Positions 50,476-61,159 of a stretch of DNA of 64,000 nt are shown here, one piece after another (the stretch's first letter is position 1; every line of letters begins with the position of its first letter). The stretch is from contig NW_007360614.1 of assembly GCF_000192795.1 (NCBI RefSeq), positions 62,001-126,000 of the forward strand, in the 5' to 3' direction. Made by a program: the position numbers and the translations under genes. The DNA is from Vavraia culicis subsp. floridensis. Its lineage: Eukaryota > Microsporidia > Pleistophoridae. The notes under the pieces are model-generated. The model worked only from the letters and a program-made list of their open reading frames with translations, searched no databases and was not told where the DNA came from.

Positions 50476-51112
50476 TCACGACACATTCTTTGCATTTTGG
50501 CTTCTTTGGCAGGCATACGGTTTGCCCAAAGCCTACCATCACCTTATTAATTTCCTTCCATTCCCTCCTGTCATAGATTTGTTCAAGCTTGATTCTAGTC
50601 TCTTCCGGTGTCCTAGTTGTAACAATACCCAATCTATTAAATATTCTGTGCACGTGTGTATCCACGCCTATTCCAACAGTTTTATTGCACGCTATCTGCA
50701 AGTAAAGAAACGCTATTTTGTTGCCAACACCCGGCAACTTTATCAATGCATCATATTCGGTCGCCATTTTTTTATCCAGAAAGTACTCAGCTATTATTTT
50801 GATGTTCTTGGCTTTCTTTATGTAATAGTTGACAGCCTTGATCGACGAGCTGAGCTCATCAAGTGAAAGCAAACTGACGGTACGTGGGGAAATACCCTCG
50901 TTGTATTTCTTGACCAGCGATTCGTTAAGGTTATGAACCGTGGTGTATGTTGTCTGATCCCGTGTTTGCTGAGAAAGCATTAACATCACCAGTGTTCTGA
51001 ACTTCTTATGCTCTTCGTCCTTTGTGAACGGTATACAAGAGCATCCCATCGTGTCTACCGGTGCAATTAGCGACTTTCTCTGCTCCTTTATCACTTGAAG
51101 AACCTCCTTCAT
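50438..51112 (-). CDS. NTH1: Endonuclease III (Nth1), base-excision repair glycosylase
   Basis: 224 residues of a HhH-GPD DNA glycosylase/AP lyase that removes oxidised pyrimidines, acting in the nucleus. The helix-hairpin-helix is LPGVGNKIA at 126-134 with catalytic Lys132; the second catalytic residue is Asp151 in VDTHVHR. The [4Fe-4S] loop is complete: Cys200-x6-Cys207-x2-Cys210-x5-Cys216. The length matches bacterial Nth (211) and lacks the long N-terminal extension of yeast Ntg proteins. The ATG is preceded by AATCCCCA on the minus strand, the CCC-type signal. Confidence 0.94.
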   Translation of the reverse strand: MKEVLQVIKEQRKSLIAPVDTMGCSCIPFTKDEEHKKFRTLVMLMLSQQTRDQTTYTTVHNLNESLVKKYNEGISPRTVSLLSLDELSSSIKAVNYYIKKAKNIKIIAEYFLDKKMATEYDALIKLPGVGNKIAFLYLQIACNKTVGIGVDTHVHRIFNRLGIVTTRTPEETRIKLEQIYDRREWKEINKVMVGFGQTVCLPKKPKCKECVVNYCCKYGRKFSF

Positions 51113-53021
51113 TGGGGATTAACGGTGATTTTTTCGCGTATTAAAAATATCCGTACTTTACACGAATAGTTCAATTCTCCACATGTTCCTTCAATCAGTC
51201 GTTGCTGAATCTAGCTCTCAATTTATGACCGGTTCCGTTACTGCCTCTACTTCATACATGGTATTTTTGAGATATAAGACTTTTGACACCGAGTGGTGTG
51301 ATGAACGAATATAAAAGTATATTAAGAGGAAGTATTCCGTGTTAAACCTTACATGATCTTCTTATGTAGTTTCTATGTAATATTTTGCTTCATGTTCCCT
51401 AATGTAGCATTTTCATAAACACTTGCCAGGTAAAATGACATGCAAGAGGATTGTGCGATGATGAGCGTATCAAACTCAAAATTCTGTATCAACGAACGAT
51501 GAATTCGTTGTACAATTTATTATCTGAGGTATAGCAGCTTGAACGTGGTCTGATGTCTTTTTTCCCAGTATGAGTACAAAAACCTTTATTCAACTCTGCT
51601 TATCCGCTTTCAGTGTCAAATTGTGATAATCTTGGTTGACTCGGTACCATTATTTTGCAGATCACCTCATGCATCTTATAAACACAGAGGCCCAAATATA
51701 GTGCAGAAAACGGTAACCATCTGCAACTAGCTCTAAAACCATATATTGCCATCAAGTATACCAACGGTACAACAACAAATCTTTTGTCTTTAAATATGTG
51801 CTACAACTCTGCAAGTAAGTCCTAAAAGGCTCAATTATAATTACATTCCGTGCACAGCCTATGCCGAATAATTTCGTTTTTGAACAACACTTTGATTATT
51901 CTGAAACAACAGCTCGCAAAATAAACCATATTTTAACTACAACATCCAAAAATACAAAAATCTCTCGTGTAAAAAACATTCATTCATCTCAACCATATAA
52001 TCCAGCATGATATACGTGTACATTTCCGAAAAGCCCTAATTGATAGATAAAACGATATAACTAAACAAAAAAATAATGAGCACTCTTAGATACAGGAATT
52101 TCTTGCTCTTATACTGTTCCATTGAAAAGCTGAGCAGAGTAAAATTTAAAGAAATGACCCCTTTATTACTAGCCTATCAAATTGCAAATCATCAGAAACT
52201 ATTCGTTCATCACCATTCAGAACAGGTCAATGAAAACTATTCATCACTTGATTTCGAAAATGGTCGCTGCTATCCACGCGTCCACCTCTACGAGACCGAA
52301 CACCGCTAAAACACAAAGTTAAATAAACCAACGAATACACCACGCCGACACTATAACATAAATATCGCGCAAACAACGACAATACCACGCAATAACCGGA
52401 TTAAACCGTATAATATGCATAGACCTTGTAGCAAACACATGCTCTATCCTACTTTCAGGATTTTTACATTCTCCTAGGGGTAAAATTTTTGCTACGTTTT
52501 AAATGCCAAAACAAATATTTTTGGTGAGCTGAACCATTTGGTTATCAAAACCTGATCGACCGGTGTTCGGATCATCTACACACGGTTAATGATGCGTGTC
52601 ATGATGTTGCTGTGTGAGGTGATAAATAAATAACTCTTTGTAGAACAATTAATGATGCATGTCTTAGCTGCGCTTCTGATTCGCCCTCTTCATCATCAGC
52701 GGATTATAAAATACGATACGACTGAAAAATGGTGTTTGACACCCTGAAATGCATTTTTTGTCCCTTTACCGATGATTTGAAAACCTCTGCACCGTGATAT
52801 TCAAAACACGTGACAACGATCCGACACGCACATAATTGACAGCAATGTCCAAGCTACTTTAGAAATCATATTCTACCATATTAGAGGGGACTAAGAAAGG
52901 ACATTTGCGCTGGCATTTCATAAAACGGGTGATACGCACGAAAAAACGTACAAATGGTGCATTTAAAAGGAACCACCTATGATACATGAATCAAAAAGGG
53001 AAATGAACAGTACTTTACTCT
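51113..53021. other. Long intergenic region, one doubtful frame
   Basis: 1.9 kb. A 77-codon ATG frame at 52076-52309 (MSTLRYRNFLLLYCSIEKL...) lies in unusually A/C-rich sequence and has no start signal or known family; I do not call it. No repeat or RNA recognised elsewhere. Confidence 0.45.
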
Positions 53022-53288
53022 TTATAAACCATAACTTTTCTCAGCATGCTGCTCGTTCTTATCTAGCTTCTCTAGTTTCGAAATATACTCCTGGATACTT
53101 GACTCAACACACGATATGGTCTGCTCAACTTCCTGGAACATCTCATTTAACAATCTAATTTCGTATTCGTCACCACCATTGTATCTCTTAATCTTATTTT
53201 GTACATCTTTCCTCTCCTCAACGTAGTACTCATGCTCCTTCTTCAACCTGTCCAACGCGCTGGTGAAGATCTGCCGCTTTTTTACCAT
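53022..53288 (-). CDS. TBCA: Tubulin-binding cofactor A (TBCA/Rbl2)
   Basis: 88 residues forming a three-helix coiled coil, the fold of cofactor A, which receives beta-tubulin released by the CCT chaperonin. The pattern matches TBCA closely: LDRLKKEHEYYVEERKDVQN (family VKRLVKEKVMYEKEA), an Asp/Glu turn (GGDEYEIRLLNEMFQE against GENYDIKKQAEILQE), then VESSIQEYISKLEKL. Slightly shorter than the usual 100-108. The start signal is AAAAATTTTGAACCCAGGG directly before the ATG. A prefoldin subunit is the alternative but fits less well. Confidence 0.8.
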   Translation of the reverse strand: MVKKRQIFTSALDRLKKEHEYYVEERKDVQNKIKRYNGGDEYEIRLLNEMFQEVEQTISCVESSIQEYISKLEKLDKNEQHAEKSYGL

Positions 53289-53310
53289 TCCCTGGGTTCA
53301 AAATTTTTAT
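53289..53310 (-). promoter_or_regulatory. AAATTT plus CCC start-proximal signal of TBCA
   Basis: On the minus strand AAAAATTTTGAACCC is followed by AGGGA and the ATG. It has the same order and spacing as the element at CCT1, another tubulin-folding gene. Confidence 0.6.
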
Positions 53311-53593
53311 GTCGATATGTTTTGTTTTACACGGCTGTACAGCGACACAGTGCAACGGTAATGTCCTTCTGTGACAGAAAAAACAGCTCGACAAATAAAT
53401 TGGCGACTTGCACAATAAAACAGGAGAACGTGTTTTTAGTGATTGGCTGTTTAAGAAACGGACAGACAAGCGAAAAGTATCAAATTTCCCAACAATGCCG
53501 CCTAGCATTAAAGTGATTGCTCAACCAACATGAAGATTGTTTATGATCCACGTGGTTTCAAGGCTTTAGCTCATCATAACTTCTAACACACGA
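53311..53593. other. Divergent intergenic spacer
   Basis: About 300 bases between the TBCA start and the next gene on the other strand. Shadow frames cross it on both strands; I see no further signal. Confidence 0.45.
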
Positions 53594-56119
53594 ATGTTTC
53601 AAAATAAGAAAAAAGTAAAAAGATGGATCGTTCGGAGCGGCATGCACATAAAAGCATTTAAAATGGACATTAAGCCACGGCAGTTTCTCTTCATTGATCG
53701 CACGCTTTATCTGCTCACTCATAGTGCCATACACATAATTGATTTCAAGGGCGATATAAAACCTGACATACCGCTGCAAAACGCGGTATTGAGAAAGACG
53801 AAGAAGAGAGGGCCGCACAAAAATGACATTGCAATAAGGGGAACGGACAAGAACAAAAGAAAACACGTGATAACCGACATGCACACCGGCGGCAAAGCGA
53901 TTAATATAGCAGTGAAAAATATAAAAGTAGTGGGAAAATATATTTTGGTACAAAGTGCTGATGACTATATGTATTACGTTAAGATTGGCGAAACTGATCT
54001 TACAAGATATTGTATGAAGGTTGAGAAGGTTGTATACGACGGAAAGATGTACTTCATTAATGATAATTGCATATTTGAGACAAATGTAACGAAGTTAAGG
54101 GAATATCCGAGGGTGATTCTGGTTTTTCCTGGCAAAATTGACAACTTAGAAATCATAGACGGCAAATTACTATTCTTTGCGAACAGAAGAGCGTTCTTGG
54201 CTGAAAAAACAGGGTTTGATTACGAACAACATATTTCTGGTGTTCGTACCGGAAACGATAGTCGCACCACCTATGAACTAAACGGTGAACAGCAGGAGGG
54301 CGCCACGAACAAAAAAGGATGTGGTATCTTTAATTTTGTTGAAATTGGTGCGCTAAGTGAACTAGAGTTCACACATACTGCGAATAACAAACGATTCGTA
54401 CTATTAGTTACTGAGGATAGCATCATAGTTTTCTCTTATAACACGGAAGCAGTTGTGCTAAAACGACCTGATGATTTCCATCAAGCCGTACTCGTCAAAT
54501 CGTATGTTTTGATCTTCTCGCACAAAGTTCTCATTTACAACGCGATCGACGGCACATTAATCAAAGAAATAGCGTTGACCGCTTTCAGTGCAGTGTATGA
54601 TGAGATAAGTGACAGTTTAGTGATGTATAACAGCGTGCTATTTTGTGCCCACATCTCTGATTTACTCAATGGATCCGATAAGGAGGTTGAACAAATTAAT
54701 CTTACGGATGGCAAGGAGCAGAACAAAGGGAAATTGAATCGAAGTGCTCAGAATCGAGAGGAACAGTTCGTTGAAGAGAAGAATATTGCCAACAACCATA
54801 TGAATAGCGAGGAATCTATCGGTTGTCTGATGAATGAACAAGTAGAAAACGATCGAATTGAGGATAGAGATGGATCTGTGAAATGTTTGAATAGCGATAA
54901 AAAGACTTCAAGCGCTGTCATGAAAGAAACAAACGATGATTTTATCGCAGAGAATAAGGACAGGCTTCATAGGGAAACAAATACTCAAAAGAAGACCCAT
55001 TTTGACGCTTTGATAGAACACAAGCTATTCAAGTTCGCTTACCCAATCAATCCAAGGCAAACATTTCTGCATTACAGCAGATGTGCGTACAAATCGCAGA
55101 ATGTTTTGAAAGCGCTTTTCTTCTACGCACAGACAGCCAAAAAGTATTCGTTTAACAGATCAAATGTTATAGAACTGTGCCAACAAAGAAAAAAAATAGA
55201 TCTTATGACATACAAAGTAGTATTGGAATGCGATATAGCAGACAATATGCGAGTAACAGTAAGCGATTTGATATATTTCCTATGTATAAGAAGTGTTTTC
55301 ATGAAGAAAGAGATAAATTATCTCTTTTATCTGTTCTGCATCTTAAAAATGAGGAAGCACCAAAGAAATCTTCTCAGATTTGCGATTGAAAATGAACTGC
55401 GAATCAAACTGCTGGACAGAATTGATCATGACGAGCTGCTCAACGGTAAAGTTGAACAGGAAAAGGCAGATAGAAAAGATCAAGCGTGCAATATGGAAAT
55501 GGATGAGTTGCCGATCCAGGGAGAGAGCACCAAAGACACGTCATCTGCGGCATTTCTATCGGTAAAACCGCTGAATGAACACACTTCAGCTGAGAAAAAG
55601 GGGAATCGATTCTTGATAACCAAACAGCTGTCCAAAAAATTGGTATTGCAGTACTGGAAGATTCACAGACCTGAGAAAGCAGTCCTTTATTACTTCACCA
55701 CTGAGAAATACAGAAAATGTACGCGCATACTTCTAAAAACATATCACAAAATACCACAACTTCAACACTTACTCTTTCAAACCCTACTATTTACTAAAAT
55801 ACCAAACGTGTCCGTGCTCAAGCTCTATGACCTGTATTTCCCTGACCTACTAATGCTTCTAACAAAACATGAAGCGTTAGAAAGCCTGGTTCTTTATTTC
55901 AAGCATGTTATTGATCCACTCAAAAACTCACAAGTAATTTTGAAAAGCGTGCAGCGAATGGATGCAAATGAATGTGAAATGATTGTGAGTATCGTTAATG
56001 ACATGGAAATGAACGAAAGTATGAGTGATTTTAGGGAAACATTAGAATTTGTGTGTAATGAGCGAAAGGAGATGAAAGGTAGTATATTTAAATGCAGTGG
56101 AAAGATCATCAATCCATGA
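53594..56119 (+). CDS. Large protein, beta-propeller-like front and helical solenoid rear
   Basis: 841 residues. Residues 1-370 are made of short beta-strand repeats with aromatic and Asp/Gly turns (LFIDRTLYLLTHSAIHIIDF, YILVQSADDYMYYVKIG, VLLVTEDSIIVFSYNTE), suggesting a beta-propeller. A hydrophilic linker of about 110 residues rich in Asn, Glu and Lys follows. From about 480 to the end it is alpha-helical solenoid with tandem Leu/Phe/Tyr-rich helices. Propeller plus solenoid is the layout of Vps-C/HOPS, nucleoporin and coatomer-like proteins; I cannot choose among them. A second in-frame ATG at 53663 could be the true start. No CCC signal. Confidence 0.7.
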   Translation: MFQNKKKVKRWIVRSGMHIKAFKMDIKPRQFLFIDRTLYLLTHSAIHIIDFKGDIKPDIPLQNAVLRKTKKRGPHKNDIAIRGTDKNKRKHVITDMHTGGKAINIAVKNIKVVGKYILVQSADDYMYYVKIGETDLTRYCMKVEKVVYDGKMYFINDNCIFETNVTKLREYPRVILVFPGKIDNLEIIDGKLLFFANRRAFLAEKTGFDYEQHISGVRTGNDSRTTYELNGEQQEGATNKKGCGIFNFVEIGALSELEFTHTANNKRFVLLVTEDSIIVFSYNTEAVVLKRPDDFHQAVLVKSYVLIFSHKVLIYNAIDGTLIKEIALTAFSAVYDEISDSLVMYNSVLFCAHISDLLNGSDKEVEQINLTDGKEQNKGKLNRSAQNREEQFVEEKNIANNHMNSEESIGCLMNEQVENDRIEDRDGSVKCLNSDKKTSSAVMKETNDDFIAENKDRLHRETNTQKKTHFDALIEHKLFKFAYPINPRQTFLHYSRCAYKSQNVLKALFFYAQTAKKYSFNRSNVIELCQQRKKIDLMTYKVVLECDIADNMRVTVSDLIYFLCIRSVFMKKEINYLFYLFCILKMRKHQRNLLRFAIENELRIKLLDRIDHDELLNGKVEQEKADRKDQACNMEMDELPIQGESTKDTSSAAFLSVKPLNEHTSAEKKGNRFLITKQLSKKLVLQYWKIHRPEKAVLYYFTTEKYRKCTRILLKTYHKIPQLQHLLFQTLLFTKIPNVSVLKLYDLYFPDLLMLLTKHEALESLVLYFKHVIDPLKNSQVILKSVQRMDANECEMIVSIVNDMEMNESMSDFRETLEFVCNERKEMKGSIFKCSGKIINP

Positions 56120-57224
56120 AAGATATTCCAACAGTTTGGTACGTCTGAAAGAGTATCATGTATGATTGGTGACGAATCGATGTTCACTTTACACAAATAA
56201 GGGATCGAAGCAATTTGCCGATGAAATGTGACATCTCGCTAGTAAAATCATTTGTTGTATTTTGAAGCATTTGGATGTATCCTTACGCATGAACCAAATA
56301 TTGAATAGGGTGTGGTAGGTGCTAAATCACAGCGCAGGTACATTCACGCCATCTTTCTATTCAAGGTACCAGTCATTTTCACATCATAATCTTTCTTTTT
56401 ATATGATGAGCCGCGACATGTAAAAGTACGTCAAACAGATTCCGTTAATAATTTTTTAACGTGTTCTCTGCCATCAATCAATTTACGAATATATTTGTGT
56501 ATTCATTCCATAATTTTTACCAACACCTATAGATATGAGGAATATGCGGCTGTTCATAGCAGTAGAAAATGCAGCATCAAGAACAGAAGCACTAGTCGTG
56601 TTGCATAACCAAACGAGAAGCTGACATAAAATTGCTACCTTGTAGAAGGATATTTAATTCTTACGATTGGCCCCTTGTTAAAAATATTACCTCCCTATGT
56701 CAGCAATAAAATAACCTTTCTACAGCAATGATTGTTACAATGTAAGTAACATTTTCCGTTTCTAAACTCAGATCTCGACAGTCACTGAAAGTTCCTGTAA
56801 ACAATTCTGATCGAGACTATTATTATACCCGCAGTAAAAACTATTACAGTTTGTCATTATCTATGCTTTTCTTGTTACGTTCAAAACACCATTTTATTGC
56901 TTGATCAGCTGAAAAAATGATTTTGCTGCTCACTACATCACAAATTAAAATAATTTGACTTAAAGGAGTACGTTGTTATCATTTGATGTAAACTTATGTT
57001 TAAGCCTTATTTCAATGCTATAGGGCATAGCACTGCTGTTCTAACACAAGTATCTTAAGTACGCACTTAAAATTTAATTTGTATCACCGTAAAGTATAAA
57101 TTACCATTTCTCATGTTCACATCGGCTAAAACATTTTTCAACTAGCAAAATTCAGAAGAATCCTGGTAAATAATCTAAAAATAACAGCGCACCGTTAAAC
57201 CACTGTCTTATACGAAATAATTCT
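56120..57224. other. Intergenic, no gene seen
   Basis: 1.1 kb, AT-rich. Nothing recognised. Confidence 0.45.
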
Positions 57225-57518
57225 TTACCACAATTTGGAATTTAAACAAAGGAAGTGATAGTAACTCGCATAATGCACCACTCTAACGATACATACCTGT
57301 ATATAGGGCGCAAAATAAATTATTATTAAATATATTAGAGCATACAAACATTGTTTGTTAAAATGTTTGGTTCTATCGATAAATACTTCAGAAGTGTGTT
57401 CCGTAGCATATCTAAAGATTTTGATTGGCCATATTACGAAGTATCTGTGATATTTCAAATCGTTTACCCGCTTACTACACGGGCATGGTTTTAAAATGAT
57501 AAATTGCGAATTCAACAA
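57225..57518 (-). pseudogene. Possible Ty3/gypsy RNase H relic
   Basis: A 97-codon minus-strand frame contains HRYFVIWPIKIFRYATEHTS followed by EVFIDRTKHF. This resembles the RNase H stretch YFAIVWAIKKFRYYLEG...FTVFTDHKAL, including the Asp-x-x-(K/H) end. No other pol motif is adjacent. The frame's C-terminal half (hydrophobic, ALIYLIIIYF) does not fit. Confidence 0.32.
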
Positions 57519-58035
57519 ATGTTAAAAAAGGATTATTTGTTCTTGAAAAAGGAGAGATTAGAAGAAAAAAATTTTGCAGGATTACTTCACAATCTTGGAC
57601 CAGTAAAACGTTGTACGCTGGTTTGTATGCGAATGGCCGTGCTGTCACCACGCGATTTTAATTAATAATTAAATTCTGCCCAAGAAAAAATTAATTAGCC
57701 GGTTAAAGCATGTCTTCAAAAGTGTAATTGACAAATAAACAGTGCAAACCACAGCAGATAGGACGATAATAGGTTGCTAGCTCATGTATCGTATTGTATT
57801 ACAGATAGTGCGTACCATGAGACAGTGAATGTAGATCTCAAGCGAATCTGATACTCCTTAAATATGTGTGTTTTACCTATTAATCACATATTTTTGATCT
57901 TTATAGCAGTGTTAGTGCCTATGATGTAAGATTCGTGCTTTATATTTCAGATAAATGGTAACCTGTTATCAGCAATTTATCTCCATACGGTCAAATTAAA
58001 AAGGAGAGGATAAAAAACTCTTTCTTTTTCAATCC
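57519..58035. other. Intergenic, no gene seen
   Basis: AT-rich upstream region of the next gene; a purine-rich stretch AAAAAGGAGAGG lies at about 57998. Confidence 0.45.
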
Positions 58036-58578
58036 ATGCCTCTCAACCTCGAGAAAATAGAAAAGACGATCACGTCAATGGATCGCACCTACGATGCCAA
58101 TTTTGGTGAATGGATCCGGAACGAGGAAAACTGCAAAATAATAGCTTACCATCTAAAAAAGTACATAATGGATTATCCGGCCCACGATTTTGTGGTTGTA
58201 TTGAAGTGGATTGTAAAGGACTGGACGTTGCGTAGCATAATAATACTCACCAAAATGATGATTATCACGGATTTAGAGGAATCCCTCGAAAGGAAGATGG
58301 ATATTTTGCAAGGACTCATTTTTACGTGGAACCCTGTATTTATAGCTGAGTTTGTGGTGAGTGTTAGCAGAATGCTCAGCAACACCACCAAGAAGACGTT
58401 TGTCCTCGGGTTATTTGAAGAGTTTGAAAAGGAGCGGATAAAACTAGTGGTGGAGCAGATGGGAAATAAAATAGAGGACGGTATTAAGGCCGTGCTCATG
58501 AGGAGTATGAGTGACAGTAATAGAAAAAAGAGAAGTGTTAAAAGAAAGCGATTGCTTGAGGCTTATAACATCTTATAA
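58036..58578 (+). CDS. Helical protein of unknown function (180 aa)
   Basis: 180 residues, all-alpha, no signal peptide. The first 60 residues are polar (MPLNLEKIEKTITSMDRTYD), the middle amphipathic (FVVVLKWIVKDWTLRSIIIL), and the C-terminus strongly basic (SNRKKRSVKRKRLLEAY), which looks like a nuclear or nucleic-acid-binding tail. Proposal: nuclear HEAT/ARM-like or negative-elongation-type helical protein, not assigned. Only a CC precedes the ATG. In the +2 frame after its stop, a cysteine-rich text runs for 45 codons (from about 58569), which I could not interpret. Confidence 0.65.
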   Translation: MPLNLEKIEKTITSMDRTYDANFGEWIRNEENCKIIAYHLKKYIMDYPAHDFVVVLKWIVKDWTLRSIIILTKMMIITDLEESLERKMDILQGLIFTWNPVFIAEFVVSVSRMLSNTTKKTFVLGLFEEFEKERIKLVVEQMGNKIEDGIKAVLMRSMSDSNRKKRSVKRKRLLEAYNIL

Positions 58579-59660
58579 TAGAGTATGTTGAGTGCAATGA
58601 ACGCTGTGATGAGAACGGTCTATGTGCTATATCAACGTATACATCAGCCCTTTTACATCTATCACACAACACGGATGTGTTGGTCAGTGCCGGTTTCTGT
58701 GCGTATCACGAGGCAAATGCGTTTCAGAACTGAATCAAAGAAGTACACGTTTGCACAACCTGCGTTAAGTTGTTAATAGAGCAATGGTTGGTTGTTGACA
58801 GTACTTTATATACCACATTTATGATATGGTCCCTCTACGCTCCTATTATTTGATAAATTTGCCACACAATTAAATCCTTGGTGATGATTTTTGTTTGTTA
58901 TATTGTGTTTTTGACGCCAATAATAAATTATTTCAGGATGGTAGATTCAAGGGCTGTGTGACACGGTACAAGCTCTTGGTGGTCAAACGAGCAATTTATT
59001 GTTCTTTCTATTAACGATGATGAGGTGGTGAATTATTTGATAAGTACCAAGAGCATCTTTTTTCCACGAGAAATAAGTCTATATTTATCTTCACGCACCA
59101 GCAACGTCCAAAAAAAACATACTTTTCTGGTTCACTGGAGTTGACCATGGCCATTAGTCCCTGCTTCATGGAATATTAAGCGTATTCGTATTGTATGATA
59201 GATTATTGCCAATAAATTTGTTTCACGGCAAAACAAGGTAATCGTGGTGAGTAGCATTCAATAACCGGGATATTGCGCTAAAATACTTGCTAGTTATTAG
59301 AACGTGTCCTTTCAATACGCCATTTAATTAATTTAACACGATAAATCCTCTGTAAAATACACGAATGTAATTAAAAATGCATTATATTCCGCAAATAAAC
59401 AATATGTCAGGTAATTACGAAAAAACGAAGTAACATTGTAGATTGGCATAAAACCAAAATATGTTTGAGTAATATGTCCGTATACAAACCGTTTTACACA
59501 AAATTTAATAAAAATTGCGATTAAATGACTTAGGAAATCAGTGGCACATAAAACAAAATTAAAAAAAGCACATGTATGCCTGATCGGGCAGCCTACCGAT
59601 ACAAATAATGGCGCAGATCAGGCTGTCAATGGCGAATCAATCAAACATCATTTAATTATC
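58579..59660. other. Convergent intergenic region
   Basis: No supported gene. A 63-codon ATG frame at 58585-58776 has no start signal; a second frame over the same bases is Cys-rich. AT-rich beyond 59200. Confidence 0.4.
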
Positions 59661-60323
59661 TTATGAATTGTCATCTGGCAGCTGCATATTCTGCGCCTTG
59701 TGCACAGCATCCATAACACGTTGCGACTCGTATATGGTTTCGGGGTCTAACACAACATCAGGTGGCTGCAAATTAATATTCTCCACAAATTGCAGGTCCT
59801 CAATGCCAGTGAGCTTTCTAGCAGCAACAAGGAAAGGCACCTCAAAATGGTGGTTGCTCTTGGCCGATATATCAACATAACAGGTAATGTCTCGGCTGAG
59901 ATGCTCCCTGATGTATTTCTGATTCACTTTCCTGTCTTTTAGATCAATTTTGTTACCACACACTATCACCGGTATGTTATTGTTGTTCTGGGTAGTGAGC
60001 AGACGCAGCTTGCGCAACCAAGTCTCTACGTTTCGGAACGTAATACGGGAAGTCACGTCAAACATTATGATTGCTGCGCTAGCACCAATGTAATACACAT
60101 CATTAAGCTGAGCATACATCTCCTGACCCGCTGTATCCCACACTTGAAACGATATTTCAGTATCGTAATTCGTCTTAAATGTCACGTCGCGCACGTCTAC
60201 ACCAATTGTGGCGATGTACTCTCTTCTGAACGAGCCCTCTTTTACCCTCTGAAGATATGTCGTCTTACCTGTACCACCATCTCCTATTAATATTAACTTG
60301 TATTGATTGAATTGCTGGGCCAT
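59661..60323 (-). CDS. RAN: Ran GTPase (nuclear transport)
   Basis: 220 residues of the Ran/Gsp1 GTPase that drives nucleocytoplasmic transport. G1 is GDGGTGKTT at 14-22, switch I contains ATIGVDV, G3 is WDTAGQE, G4 NKID with the Ran-specific KDRKV following, and G5 SAKSN. The C-terminal switch helix and the acidic end LPDDNS (family ALPDEDDDL) are present, so binding of Ran-binding domains is expected. No prenylation cysteine, as in all Ran proteins. I take the ATG at 60323: the frame is open further up, but homology begins there and ACCCCTAGAA precedes it. Upstream residues would not match the family. Confidence 0.95.
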   Translation of the reverse strand: MAQQFNQYKLILIGDGGTGKTTYLQRVKEGSFRREYIATIGVDVRDVTFKTNYDTEISFQVWDTAGQEMYAQLNDVYYIGASAAIIMFDVTSRITFRNVETWLRKLRLLTTQNNNNIPVIVCGNKIDLKDRKVNQKYIREHLSRDITCYVDISAKSNHHFEVPFLVAARKLTGIEDLQFVENINLQPPDVVLDPETIYESQRVMDAVHKAQNMQLPDDNS

Positions 60324-60350
60324 TTCTAGGGGTGAAACGAAAATATTTTT
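60324..60350 (-). promoter_or_regulatory. Start-proximal CCCC signal of Ran
   Basis: On the minus strand AAAATATTTTCGTTTCACCCC precedes the Ran ATG by a few bases, an AT-box plus CCC arrangement like those of CCT1 and TBCA. It decides the start against the longer open frame. Confidence 0.55.
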
Positions 60351-61159
60351 TAAAAATAAATTACAAAAAGAAATAAAATTGGGAACGTATGGTTTTAATC
60401 CTGCACAGTGAAAAATGGTTGATGGCATCGAAGTAAAATGCCTAGATAAACAAATAAGAAAACAAAATTCAAAATCTAGCTATTTGATTTGACCTTTCTT
60501 TACATGAACAGTTCATTTATTTACCAGTAGAACTCCTGGTAACAAATAATTACGTCAAACGTTTAACTTCAATTTAGCTGTTTTAGCACCGTTTTGTCTG
60601 CACAGAAATTGCAATGAGAGTTCTAGACAGGATAGCGCCATAGAGCGGGTGCAATCTACGAGTGAATGACGTTGAAGGCATAAAATAACATCGATCTGGT
60701 AAAACATTGTTTAAAAATACAGAAAAAAAGATAAAAAGAGTCAAAAATACTTAGCTGTTCGAAATATTATTCTACAGGAGATGAAACAAAGCATTCTCAA
60801 CAATATAAACATTTTTAACACGTAGTAACCGGATGGTTAGGCCGAATGCACCTATTACATAGAAAACAAAATTATCCTCGCTTTAAAAATGATACAGTAC
60901 GGATATTAAACACATAAATTATCAAGGCTCGTAGAACTAAGCTAGTACTCACAGTATGCAAACAAAATCATCAATATTAACATGTAACAGTAATCGCAAA
61001 AAGCAATTCACTCATTGCCAACCGCATTTAGAAAAGACACCAGATTAAATATTTATTATAATGTACGACAGGCATTTCAGCATGTCAAACGTAGAGAAAG
61101 ACCTATTTTATGACATATGCAATGAATTACATCAACATGAAGTTTTAAATTAAACTCGT
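60351..61159. other. Intergenic, no gene seen
   Basis: AT-rich spacer between two leftward genes. Nothing recognised. Confidence 0.45.

Noticed and set aside
52076..52309. 77-codon ATG frame.
   Set aside because: No start signal, no family and biased A/C-rich sequence; a chance frame is as likely.
60324..60428. 35 extra N-terminal residues on Ran from the upstream ATG.
   Set aside because: The extension matches nothing in the family and lies across the CCCC signal that precedes the internal ATG.
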